Source: an uncultured Clostridia bacterium (lineage in GTDB: Bacteria > Bacillota_A > Clostridia > TANB77 > CAG-508). Taken from it: a stretch of 5,739 bases of DNA. The first letter of the stretch is position 1; every line of letters starts with the position of its first letter. Location: assembly GCA_949747745.1 (NCBI GenBank), contig CATKFT010000080.1, positions 1-5,739 on the forward strand. The letters are read 5' to 3'. The notes beneath the pieces are model-generated. The model was given only the letters and a program-made list of their open reading frames with translations, was not told where the DNA came from and did no database searches. Below, in pieces: positions 1-5,739 of the stretch. A program made the translations under genes and the position numbers.

Positions 1-30
1 TATAATAGTATTGTATCTTTATAAAGGAGG
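1..30 (+). promoter_or_regulatory. Possible -10 box and strong RBS for the nfeD-SPFH unit
   Basis: The window opens on TATAAT at 1-6, a perfect sigma-A -10 hexamer. An AAAGGAGG Shine-Dalgarno follows at 23-30, nine bases before the ATG at 40. If the hexamer is used, transcription would start near base 13 with a short leader. The -35 element lies outside the window, so the promoter part is tentative. The ribosome binding site is clear and fixes the start of the NfeD gene. Confidence 0.45.
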
Positions 31-39
31 TATTTATCT

Positions 40-480
40 ATGTGGCAAATTTGGTTAATTATATCAGGTATGTTTTTTATATTAGAAATGATTACTGTTG
101 GTTTTTTAGTATTTTGGTTCGCAATTGGTGCACTTTTTGCAATGATTACCAGTTTTTTTACCGCCAATATTATTATTCAAACTACTGTATTTGTAATAAC
201 ATCTACTATTTTATTATTTTTAACAAAATCATTTGCAGGTAAAATGTCTCGTAAAGACGGTATTAAAACAAACGCATACTCTATCATAGGAAAAACTGGA
301 CTTGTAACTGTAGAAATTAATTCAAATAAGGGAATTGGTCAAGTTAAGATAGGTAGCGAAACTTGGAGTGCTAAAGGAATTAGTGATGAAATTATTCCTG
401 TTGGTTCTACAGTAGAAATAGCAGAAATTAGTGGAGTTAAAGCTATTGTAAAACCACTTTTACTAACTGCTACAAAGTAA
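40..480 (+). CDS. nfeD: NfeD-family membrane protein (short NfeD1b type)
   Basis: A 146-residue membrane protein. Hydrophobic segments cover about residues 3-38 and 43-64, with no charged residues except E16. A short basic stretch (about 67-75) leads into a soluble C-terminal OB-fold domain at about 78-140. That domain carries the family pattern: an IGKTG turn at 83-87, GQVKIGSETWSA at 100-111 and a VGSTVEI strand at 121-127. Length and layout match short NfeD1b proteins, which lack the ClpP-like protease domain of long NfeD. These proteins partner SPFH/stomatin proteins in membrane microdomains, and the next gene encodes exactly such a protein. The OB-fold probably faces the cytoplasm. The start is set by AAAGGAGG at 23-30. 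The two genes are probably co-transcribed, 86 bp apart. Family assignment is secure; the exact role is not known. Confidence 0.9.
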   Translation: MWQIWLIISGMFFILEMITVGFLVFWFAIGALFAMITSFFTANIIIQTTVFVITSTILLFLTKSFAGKMSRKDGIKTNAYSIIGKTGLVTVEINSNKGIGQVKIGSETWSAKGISDEIIPVGSTVEIAEISGVKAIVKPLLLTATK

Positions 481-496
481 TGTTTTTACTATTTTT

Positions 497-524
497 ATAA
501 TAGATTTTTTTAAATTTCTATTAT
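497..524 (+). repeat. Weak AT inverted repeat between nfeD and the SPFH gene
   Basis: ATAATAGA (497-504) and TCTATTAT (517-524) form a perfect 8-bp inverted repeat around a 12-base T-rich loop. The stem is almost all A:T and no clear U-tract follows, so it is a poor terminator. It could attenuate or process a shared nfeD-SPFH transcript, or simply reflect base composition. Confidence 0.25.
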
Positions 525-566
525 GCAAATATAAATATATATTTTTTATAAGGAGGAATTTTTATT

Positions 567-1469
567 ATGGCATTTTTAATTATATTACTTGTTATTATAT
601 TAATAATAGCATTTAAATCTATTAAAATCGTTAAACAAGCTGAGGTTTATATTATTGAAAGACTTGGTAAATATCACAAAATAGCAGACGCTGGTCTTAC
701 TATTATTGTTCCATTTATTGACCATGTAAGAAGTGTTGTTAGTTTAAAACAACAAACAATGGATATTCCACCTCAAGGAGTTATTACAAAAGATAATGTT
801 ACAATTACAATTGATACAGTTGTATTTTATAAAATTACAGACCCTGCAAAAGCAGTATATGAAATCCAAAGTTTAAAAAAAGGTATTGAATACTTAGCTA
901 TTACAACAATTCGTGATATTGTTGGTAAAATGGATTTAGACGAAACATTTAGCTCAAGAGATGCAATTAATGACCAATTAAGAGTTATATTAGATGAAGC
1001 AACAGATCAATGGGGATGTAAAATTGATAGAGTTGAAATTAAAGATATTACTCCACCTGCTGATATCCGTGATGCAATGGAAAAGCAAATGAATGCTGAA
1101 AGAAATAAAAGAGCATTAATTCTTCAAGCAGAAGGTGAAAGACAATCTGCCATTACAATTGCAGAAGGTCAAAAAGAAGCTGCTATTTTACAAGCAGAAG
1201 CTGATAAAGAATCTAAAATTAGACGTGCAACTGGTGAGGCTGAAGCTATTAAACAAGTTGCAGAAGCTAAAGCTAAAGAAGTTGAAATGATTTACTCTGC
1301 TATGAAAAAAGCAAACCCAGATGAAAAACTTGTACAACTAAAATCTTTAGAATCTTTAGAAAAAATTGCAGATGGAGAAGCAAATAAAGTATTTATTCCA
1401 TTTGATGCAACAAAAGCTCTTTCTAGCTTAGGAGCTATAAAAGAAGTTATGAAAGATGATAAAAAATAG
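567..1469 (+). CDS. SPFH/Band 7 (stomatin/QmcA-like) membrane protein
   Basis: A 300-residue slipin/QmcA-type SPFH protein. One N-terminal hydrophobic anchor (residues 2-15) precedes the Band 7 domain, which starts with VKQAEVYIIERLGKY at 22-36. The domain continues through MDIPPQGVITKDNVTI (65-80), DPAKAVYEI (92-100) and FSSRDAIN (128-135). From about 165 to 245 there is a long Ala/Glu/Lys/Gln-rich helix with repeated QAEGE, AEGQKEAA and AEADKES units, the coiled coil through which these proteins oligomerise. A short C-terminal tail contains VFIPFD (275-280). Members form large membrane-bound cages or rings that organise membrane domains and modulate membrane proteases such as FtsH. The upstream NfeD protein is the expected partner. 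The start follows AAGGAGG at 550-556, ten bases before the ATG. Length and motifs are complete; the physiological client is unknown. Confidence 0.93.
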   Translation: MAFLIILLVIILIIAFKSIKIVKQAEVYIIERLGKYHKIADAGLTIIVPFIDHVRSVVSLKQQTMDIPPQGVITKDNVTITIDTVVFYKITDPAKAVYEIQSLKKGIEYLAITTIRDIVGKMDLDETFSSRDAINDQLRVILDEATDQWGCKIDRVEIKDITPPADIRDAMEKQMNAERNKRALILQAEGERQSAITIAEGQKEAAILQAEADKESKIRRATGEAEAIKQVAEAKAKEVEMIYSAMKKANPDEKLVQLKSLESLEKIADGEANKVFIPFDATKALSSLGAIKEVMKDDKK

Positions 1470-1476
1470 TTTTATA

Positions 1477-1520
1477 ATTAACAAAAAACAAGGATATTAC
1501 TTTCCTTGTTTTTTGTTAAT
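1477..1520 (+). terminator. Perfect 18-bp hairpin terminator after the SPFH gene
   Basis: ATTAACAAAAAACAAGGA (1477-1494) is exactly reverse-complemented by 1503-1520, with an 8-base loop TATTACTT. It begins eight bases after the SPFH stop codon. The T6 run lies inside the descending arm, and because the hairpin is symmetric a T6 run is also present when read on the - strand. It could therefore terminate both the + strand pair and the metallophosphoesterase transcript that converges from 1607. The remaining sequence to 1606 is featureless AT-rich DNA. Confidence 0.8.
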
Positions 1521-1606
1521 CTTATTTATATTAAGTTGTTAATGAAATATGCTTTTTTACTATTTTAATTTCTTATTTTAAATAAATTAATTTTTTTGTA
1601 TATGTA

Positions 1607-2312
1607 TTATATTTTCATTAACTTAAAATCTAAATAATCTCCACTTATTAATTTAAACTCTATTCCTTCTATATTTCCTTCTATTGCCTCTTTATGAGAA
1701 CGTCCATGTAAATGACCATACATACACTTAGATACATTATACTTTTTCATCATCTGTACAAATTTTAGTTCTAATTTATTCAACAAACTAGAATTTGTAA
1801 TTGGTGGATAATGCATAAATACTATTATTTCTTTATTATTTCCAAACTTAGTAACTCCTTCTTGCAAAGATAATTCTAATCGTATCAATTCTCTATTTAA
1901 AATTTTTCCTGTTCCTTCTAAATCATTTAATGTCCAACCTCTTGTTCCTGTAATTATATAGTTTTCATAACAATAGCTATTATTATATATAAAATCTATT
2001 GTATCAAATTTGTTTTCTTCTAAATAATTTCTCATTTTTGTTATAGTAGTCCACCAATAATCATGGTTTCCTTTTAATAATAACTTTTTCCCTGGTAATT
2101 CATTTAAATATTTAAAATCTAAATATGCATCTTCTAAATTCATTGCCCATGAAAAATCTCCGAGGCAAAATAACTACATCTTCGTTATTTACTTTACTTA
2201 TCCAATCATTTTTTATTTTTTCTTCATGGTTTTCCCAATTATCCCCAAAAATGTTCATTGGTTTTGGATTTTTAAAGGATAAATGTAAATCTGCTATTAC
2301 ATATATAGACAT
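1607..2312 (-). CDS. Metallophosphoesterase (COG1768-like), frame interrupted by one extra C at 2162
   Basis: A calcineurin-like metallophosphoesterase of 234 residues once one base is skipped. The first part (2312 to 2163) reads MSIYVIADLHLSF with the D8-x-H10 metal pair. The rest (2161 to 1607) resumes with GDFSWAM at 51-57, then KGNHDYWW (GNHD 81-84), MHYPP (H167) and YGHLHG (GHxH 199-202). All five motif blocks come in the family order and spacing. As written, CCT CGG AGA leaves the frame just before the metal-bridging Asp of the GD motif, and the 0-frame ends after 66 codons. Reading CCT-(C)-GGA-GAT restores Pro-Gly-Asp. The ATG follows a GAAAGGAAG ribosome site. The gene sits 103 bp after the corrected tsaD stop, in the same direction. 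The family's substrate is not established to my knowledge. This may be a real frameshifted gene, a young pseudogene or a sequencing error. GGAG followed by ATG just past the site could allow reinitiation, but that product would lack three metal ligands. Confidence 0.85.
2160..2165 (-). other. Frameshift site CCT-C-GG in the metallophosphoesterase gene
   Basis: On the - strand the sequence is GTT ATT TTG CCT CGG AGA TTT. Dropping the C at 2162 gives CCT GGA GAT TTT TCA TGG, that is P-G-D-F-S-W, the conserved metal-binding block. The 0-frame codon at the break is CGG, an arginine codon used in frame nowhere else here except at the matching break in tsaD. There is no homopolymer at the site. A +1 slip at a hungry CGG would produce the full-length enzyme. 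Confidence 0.6.
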
Positions 2313-2415
2313 ACTTGCTTCCTTTCTAAATATTCAATATTCATTAATATGCACTATAGTAGAACGAGTTAAGTAATACTTATTTTTGTAATGAATCCAA
2401 GATATATAACTCCCA

Positions 2416-3415
2416 TTACATATTTATTTTTAAATTTGGAACTGCATTTAGGGTTAAATCTTTTATATTACCAGCCATATAATCATAATAACCGTGCTGC
2501 AGCTATCATTGCTGCATTATCTGTACATAAATATAACTCTGGATAATATATTTTAACATTTTCATCTTTTTCCAATTTTTTAAATCTTTCCCTTATAAAA
2601 ATATTTGCTGATACTCCTCCTGCTAATGCTACTTTTTTTATATTGTGTTCTCTTATTGCTTTTATGGTATTATCTATTAGCATATCTGATACTGCTTTTT
2701 CAAAACTTGCACATAGATCATTTTTATTTATATTAGGATTTCTATGATGCATATTTAATACAGCTGTTTTTATACCACTAAAGCTAAAATCTAAATTATC
2801 AAAATGTGTATGTGGTAACTTAATATTTGGTTCTCCATCTTTTGCAAGTTTATCAATTTTTGGTCCTCCTGGATATTCTAGCCCTATAACTCTTGCCACT
2901 TTATCAAATGCTTCTCCTACTGCATCATCTCTTGTACGTCCTAATATTTCAAATTCTGTATAATCTTTTACTTGTACAAGATGTGTATGTCCTCCTGAAA
3001 TAACCATACATAAAAATTCAGGTTCTAATTCTTTATGTGCTATATAATTTGCAGCAATATGTCCGTGTATGTGATTTACTCCTACAAGTGGCTTTTTTAA
3101 AGCATAGCTTAATGCTTTTGCATAAGCTACACCTACAAGTAATGCTCCTACAAGACCAGGACCATATGTGCATGCAACTACATCTATATCATTAAATGTA
3201 ATTCCTGCTACATCCAAAGCTTCTTTTGTAACTGTTGAAATCGCTTCAACATGATTTCTTGAAGCAATTTCTGGAACTACGCCTCCAAATCTTTTATGTA
3301 TTTCTATTTGTGAATTTATAACATTAGAAAGTACTGTTCTTCCATTTTTAACAACAGCTACTGAAGTCTCATCACAACTTGATTCAATTCCTAATACATA
3401 TACGTCTTTTTTCAT
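2416..3415 (-). CDS. tsaD: tRNA N6-adenosine threonylcarbamoyltransferase TsaD (Gcp/YgjD/Kae1), frame interrupted near 3' end
   Basis: TsaD transfers the threonylcarbamoyl group from TC-AMP to A37 of tRNAs reading ANN codons, working with TsaB and TsaE in the cytoplasm. It is an ASKHA-fold protein starting [12 protein letters not shown] (residues 9-20). Metal ligands are H115 and H119 in NHIHGH, plus D299 in CTDN. Also visible are [10 protein letters not shown] (138-147), GEAFDKVAR (167-175), YPGGP (181-185), FSFSGIKTA (210-218) and GGVSAN (266-271). The uninterrupted frame ends at 2483 after 310 residues (AARLL), shorter than the usual 335-340. Skipping the C at 2494 turns GCA CGG TTA into GCA GGT TAT and adds 25 residues (GYYDYMAG, ending [11 protein letters not shown]) that match the normal TsaD C-terminus, giving 332 residues and a TAA at 2416-2418. 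The gene is usually essential, so decay is unlikely. The Shine-Dalgarno is weak (AGAAAGAG); the start fits the family. Confidence 0.95.
2491..2496 (-). other. tsaD: Frameshift site GCA-C-GGT in tsaD
   Basis: The - strand reads GCT GCA GCA CGG TTA TTA TGA, a stop two codons after CGG. Omitting the C at 2494 gives GCA GGT TAT TAT GAT TAT ATG GCT and 25 sense codons to a TAA, restoring the family C-terminus. The break has the same form as that in the next gene: a single C before GGN, making CGG in the 0-frame, with no homopolymer. Confidence 0.65.
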
Positions 3416-3439
3416 TTTTATTTCTCTTTCTATATTTTA

Positions 3440-3448
3440 ATAATACCA
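3440..3448 (-). promoter_or_regulatory. Candidate extended -10 for tsaD
   Basis: The - strand carries TGGTATTAT, an extended -10 (TGn plus TATTAT, five of six to consensus). It is 24 bases upstream of the tsaD ATG and would give a leader of about 18 bases. The -35 region is poor, which extended -10 promoters tolerate. AT-rich DNA produces such matches often. Confidence 0.3.
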
Positions 3449-3508
3449 TATAAAATTAATGCAAATAAAGTAATATATTTTAAAAATGGACTAGCCTTTA
3501 TAAATTAC

Positions 3509-3537
3509 ATAGTAGGACTTAGTATACTAATTGGAAA
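3509..3537 (-). promoter_or_regulatory. Candidate promoter with a 12-bp palindrome in its spacer, upstream of tsaD
   Basis: On the - strand TTTCCA (3537-3532) and TACTAT (3514-3509) are each four of six to sigma-A consensus and are exactly 17 bases apart. The spacer contains the perfect palindrome TTAGTATACTAA at 3519-3530, placed where a repressor would block polymerase. No second copy of the palindrome is seen in the window. The 179-base gap 3416-3594 between the protease gene and tsaD holds no supported gene or RNA; these two promoter candidates are all I see in it. Confidence 0.25.
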
Positions 3538-3594
3538 CGAAGTGTTTAAATTAATATTACTTCATGGAAACAGACTGTACAAGATATAGCATTT

Positions 3595-4332
3595 TTATAA
3601 ATGCATTCCAAACAGCATTCCAACTAAGTTCATTAATCCATTTGCAATAAAACCTATAATTGGAGATATAATATCACCTGCAAGCCCTGAAATCCATAAA
3701 ACCAAAAATACAATATAAAATATGTATTCATATTTATCTAACCATTGTTTTATATTATATGACATAAAGTTTCTAAATATTTTACTTCCATCTAGTGGTG
3801 GAAGTGGTATTAAGTTAAATACTCCTAAACCTATATTTACAATAATTGCAGACTCTATAATTACCATAGCAATTGACCCTATTTGTGTAAACATTATAGT
3901 TGGTATAAACTTAAGCAAAGCATAATATATTATAGACAATACTATTGCAAGTATAAAGTTCATGGCAGGTCCTGCAACAGATACAATTGCTTCCCCTGTT
4001 GATATACTGTACTTTCTATCAAAATTTCTTGAATTTATTTGTACTGGTTTTCCCCATCCTACATGTGCAAATATTAGTAACACGGAACCTATAGGATCCA
4101 AATGGCTTAATGGATTTAAATTTAACCTCCCTTGCATCTTGGGAGTATCATCTCCTAATCTATAGGCAGCATATGCATGTGCAAATTCATGAAATGTAAT
4201 TGCTACAATAACTCCTGGAAGTGTAAGTATTAGCCCCATTAAATAATTTTTATTCATCCCTGTAATGCTCATTACAACCATAATAGCTAATACTATATAC
4301 AAAATTCTTTTATCAAATTGAAAATTATACAT
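3595..4332 (-). CDS. Site-2-type intramembrane zinc metalloprotease (peptidase M50)
   Basis: A 245-residue polytopic membrane protease of the M50 family, in the compact bacterial group that lacks a PDZ domain. The zinc site is HEFAH at 48-52 in a hydrophobic helix (about 31-57), with the third ligand D181 in NLIPLPPLDG (173-182). Other membrane spans lie at about 10-24, 78-92, 117-141, 150-172 and 203-240. GWGKPVQINSRNF (92-104) and GEAIVSVAGPAMNF (113-126) are family signatures. Such enzymes cut substrates within the membrane, often to release regulators; no substrate is suggested by the neighbours. The ATG follows AAAGGAGGAG six bases upstream. It lies 85 bp after the Fic gene in the same direction. 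The sequence is complete, with all catalytic residues present. Confidence 0.93.
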   Translation of the reverse strand: MYNFQFDKRILYIVLAIMVVMSITGMNKNYLMGLILTLPGVIVAITFHEFAHAYAAYRLGDDTPKMQGRLNLNPLSHLDPIGSVLLIFAHVGWGKPVQINSRNFDRKYSISTGEAIVSVAGPAMNFILAIVLSIIYYALLKFIPTIMFTQIGSIAMVIIESAIIVNIGLGVFNLIPLPPLDGSKIFRNFMSYNIKQWLDKYEYIFYIVFLVLWISGLAGDIISPIIGFIANGLMNLVGMLFGMHL

Positions 4333-4359
4333 ATAGCTCCTCCTTTTTTTACTTTATAG

Positions 4360-4388
4360 TTTGTATTATCATGCTTATCCTATACAAA
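4360..4388 (-). repeat. Inverted repeat between fic and the M50 gene
   Basis: TTTGTAT (4360-4366) and ATACAAA (4382-4388) form a perfect 7-bp inverted repeat with a 15-base centre. There is no U-run on the - strand side, so it does not look like a terminator. It might be an operator for the protease gene, whose start is about 30 bases downstream. Weak evidence. Confidence 0.2.
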
Positions 4389-4417
4389 TTTTATACTTAC
4401 TTTTCTTTTAAAATATC

Positions 4418-5023
4418 TTATAATTCATTTATCTTAAATAATACATAACCTTCATATAAATAACTATTGTCCACACCTTTTAGATATACTTCTCTATCAT
4501 CTATCTTTTCTGTTAATCCTTGTTTTAATAATTGTTTAATTTCTGTATCTTTTATTGGGCTTCGTTCCATTGCAAGCAAGTAATCTGTTTTGTCAACTTT
4601 ACTCCAATCAACTACTAGCTTTAGTTCTTTTTTTAAAATTAAATCAAGCCAAATTCTTGTACTTCTTCCATTACCTTCTCTAAACGGATGTGCTATATTC
4701 ATTTCAACATATTTTTCAATTATTTCTTCATAAGTTGATTGTGGCATTTTTTCAATATTTATAATTGCTTCTTCAAGATAAGTAAGAGGTATAAATCTAA
4801 AATTTCCTTTTGCTATATTTACTTTTCTTAAATTCCCTGCAAATTCATATATCTCTACAAATAAGTATTTATGAATTTTCTTTAAAGTTTCAAATGTTCC
4901 TGGTTTCAATGTATTCAAATATCCTGTTTCAAACATTTCTTTTGCTCGTATTTTACTAATTCTTTCTTCTTGTCTTGAGAGTTCTGCTGGGTCTGTAATA
5001 CCTAATTTATTATCTAAAATCAT
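4418..5023 (-). CDS. fic: Fic-domain protein AMP-transferase, class III (C-terminal self-inhibition)
   Basis: A 201-residue Fic enzyme, expected to move AMP from ATP onto a hydroxyl side chain of a target protein. The active loop HPFREGNGRSTR at 112-123 is intact, with catalytic H112, metal-binding E116 and phosphate-binding N118 and R123. The flap region that positions the target is about 69-80, around GNFRFIPL. At the C-terminus S187-YLY-E191-G192 fits the (S/T)xxxE(G/N) inhibitory motif. Being C-terminal it makes this a class III Fic, like the similarly sized Neisseria NmFic, where the glutamate blocks productive ATP binding until the enzyme is relieved. No separate antitoxin gene is visible, which agrees with built-in inhibition. 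The ATG follows AGGAGGT a few bases upstream and is 29 bp after the LysRS-HD stop, so the two are probably one operon. The target is unknown. Confidence 0.93.
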   Translation of the reverse strand: MILDNKLGITDPAELSRQEERISKIRAKEMFETGYLNTLKPGTFETLKKIHKYLFVEIYEFAGNLRKVNIAKGNFRFIPLTYLEEAIINIEKMPQSTYEEIIEKYVEMNIAHPFREGNGRSTRIWLDLILKKELKLVVDWSKVDKTDYLLAMERSPIKDTEIKQLLKQGLTEKIDDREVYLKGVDNSYLYEGYVLFKINEL

Positions 5024-5052
5024 TTTTACCTCCTACAGCAATTATGGGTTAT

Positions 5053-5739
5053 TTATAGATACTTTTGTATATCATCTTCTGTTTCTTTCATCGCCTCTAA
5101 TGTATTTTGTAGTAGTTCATCTAATTCCCAACCTAAAATTTTAGCACCATCTTCAATTATCTGTCTTGAACAACCACTTGCAAATTTTTTATCTTTATAT
5201 TTCTTTTTTAAACTTTGTAATTCCATATCTTTTGTACTTTTTGATGGTCTCATTTTAGATACTGCCCAAATTAGTCCAGATAATTCATCTACTGCAAATA
5301 ATATTTTCTCCATATTGTGCTTAGGTTCTATATCAGTACAAGTTCCATATCCATGGCTACAAACAGCATGTATTAATTCATTATTTGCATTAATTTCTTT
5401 TAACATTTCAGGTGCTTTTTTACAGTGTTCTTCTTTGTACATTTCATAATCTATATCATGTAATAATCCTGCAAGCCCCCAAAATTCTTCGTTCTCATTG
5501 TATTTTCTTGCAAAGTATTTCATAATTTGTTCAACAGTAACAGCATGTCTTATATGAAATTCTTCTTTATTGTATTTTTTTAGTAACTTTATTGCGTCTT
5601 CTCTTTTTATGTCTGTTTCAAATTTGACATTATTTATTTCTCCACTTTCTGTTTTTGCTATCTCTTTTTTATTTACATTATTCAATGGTTTCATTGTTGG
5701 GAATAATAGTACATCTCTTATAGTGCTTGAATCTGTTAA
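5053..5739 (-). CDS. lysS: Lysyl-tRNA synthetase C-terminus fused to an HD hydrolase domain (5' end outside window)
   Basis: The frame is open from the window edge to the TAA at 5053-5055, 228 residues visible. The first 18 read LTDSSTIRDVLLFPTMKP, the class II LysRS ending that follows motif 3. A polar linker (about 19-43) leads to an HD domain: H65 in FHIRHAVTVE, H94-D95 in GLLHDIDYE, H129 in CSHGYG and D151 in AVDELSG, the HD metal ligands. Then MRPSKSTKDMELQSLKKK and a helical C-terminus follow. The ATG at 5694 (Met16 here) is not a convincing start: no Shine-Dalgarno precedes it, and it falls inside the conserved LFPTMKP stretch. The protein should charge tRNA-Lys in its missing part. 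The HD domain probably hydrolyses a phosphoester, substrate unknown. The Fic gene follows after 29 bp. An HD gene that has lost its upstream gene is excluded by the open frame; a sequence error joining two genes is possible but unlikely. Confidence 0.88.
   Translation of the reverse strand, partial: LTDSSTIRDVLLFPTMKPLNNVNKKEIAKTESGEINNVKFETDIKREDAIKLLKKYNKEEFHIRHAVTVEQIMKYFARKYNENEEFWGLAGLLHDIDYEMYKEEHCKKAPEMLKEINANNELIHAVCSHGYGTCTDIEPKHNMEKILFAVDELSGLIWAVSKMRPSKSTKDMELQSLKKKYKDKKFASGCSRQIIEDGAKILGWELDELLQNTLEAMKETEDDIQKYL

Noticed and set aside
42..242. Second open frame starting two bases after the nfeD ATG
   Set aside because: A shadow frame rich in Tyr, Cys and Asn with no domain; the NfeD frame has full family motifs.
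2125..2376. Open frame of 83 codons on the + strand
   Set aside because: Antisense to the metallophosphoesterase, whose motifs are clear; it has no Shine-Dalgarno and no family resemblance.
2387..2420. Inverted repeat TGTAATG/CATTACA overlapping the corrected tsaD stop
   Set aside because: Only seven base pairs around a 20-base loop, with an A-run rather than a U-run following on the - strand; not a terminator.
2160..2496. CGG reassigned to another amino acid (for example Trp or Gln, as reported in some Bacillota)
   Set aside because: Whatever amino acid CGG encoded, the downstream frame would stay wrong; only skipping one base restores both proteins.
3395..3591. Long open + strand frame across the gap upstream of tsaD, reading a hydrophobic peptide near its end
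   Set aside because: It contains no ATG, GTG or TTG start in frame and no ribosome site, and it overlaps the tsaD start on the opposite strand. Probably chance.
3589..3604. Small hairpin GCATTT/AAATGC over the M50 stop codon
   Set aside because: Six A/T-rich pairs and no U-tract; likely chance in this composition.
3722..4165. Two short + strand open frames opposite the M50 gene
   Set aside because: They are antisense shadows of a well-supported membrane protease and have no ribosome sites.
5692..5694. ATG as the start of a free-standing HD hydrolase
   Set aside because: No ribosome site precedes it, the frame is open further upstream, and the codons around it encode the conserved LysRS end LFPTMKP.

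Overview
This is a strongly AT-rich window, by eye roughly a quarter to a third G+C. It has Bacillota-style strong Shine-Dalgarno sequences (AAGGAGG type) and proteins that read like those of low-GC, probably uncultivated, Clostridia. The assignment rests on protein resemblance and base composition, not on a marker search.

Layout. On the + strand, an NfeD-family membrane protein (40-480) is followed by a stomatin/QmcA-like SPFH protein (567-1469). This is the classic NfeD/SPFH membrane-scaffold pair, closed by a perfect 18-bp hairpin (1477-1520). The rest is on the - strand, listed in transcription order: the 3' end of a lysyl-tRNA synthetase gene fused in frame to an HD hydrolase domain (5739-5053, cut by the window edge), a self-inhibited class III Fic AMP-transferase (5023-4418), an M50 site-2-type intramembrane metalloprotease (4332-3595), tsaD for tRNA t6A37 synthesis (3415-2416), and a COG1768-like metallophosphoesterase (2312-1607). 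The two strand groups converge at about 1470-1606.

The most striking signal is that tsaD and the metallophosphoesterase, two adjacent genes, are each broken by one extra C, and in both cases that C creates an in-frame CGG codon. Skipping the C restores a full-length protein with the expected family motifs (CCT-C-GGA gives Pro-Gly; GCA-C-GGT gives Ala-Gly). By my manual scan these are the only two in-frame CGG codons among roughly 1,690 codons here. This suggests +1 frameshifting at a CGG codon that is unreadable or starved in this lineage. Two correlated sequencing errors remain the main alternative.

A second point is easy to miss. The HD-domain protein looks free-standing with an ATG at 5694, but its frame is open to the window edge and the upstream residues match the LysRS C-terminus, so it is the tail of a LysRS-HD fusion. 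Functionally the - strand group mixes translation and tRNA genes (LysRS, TsaD) with an adenylylation enzyme (Fic) and two hydrolases of unknown substrate. No tRNA or rRNA gene, CRISPR array, insertion sequence or phage gene is visible, and no gene-free stretch exceeds 180 bases.
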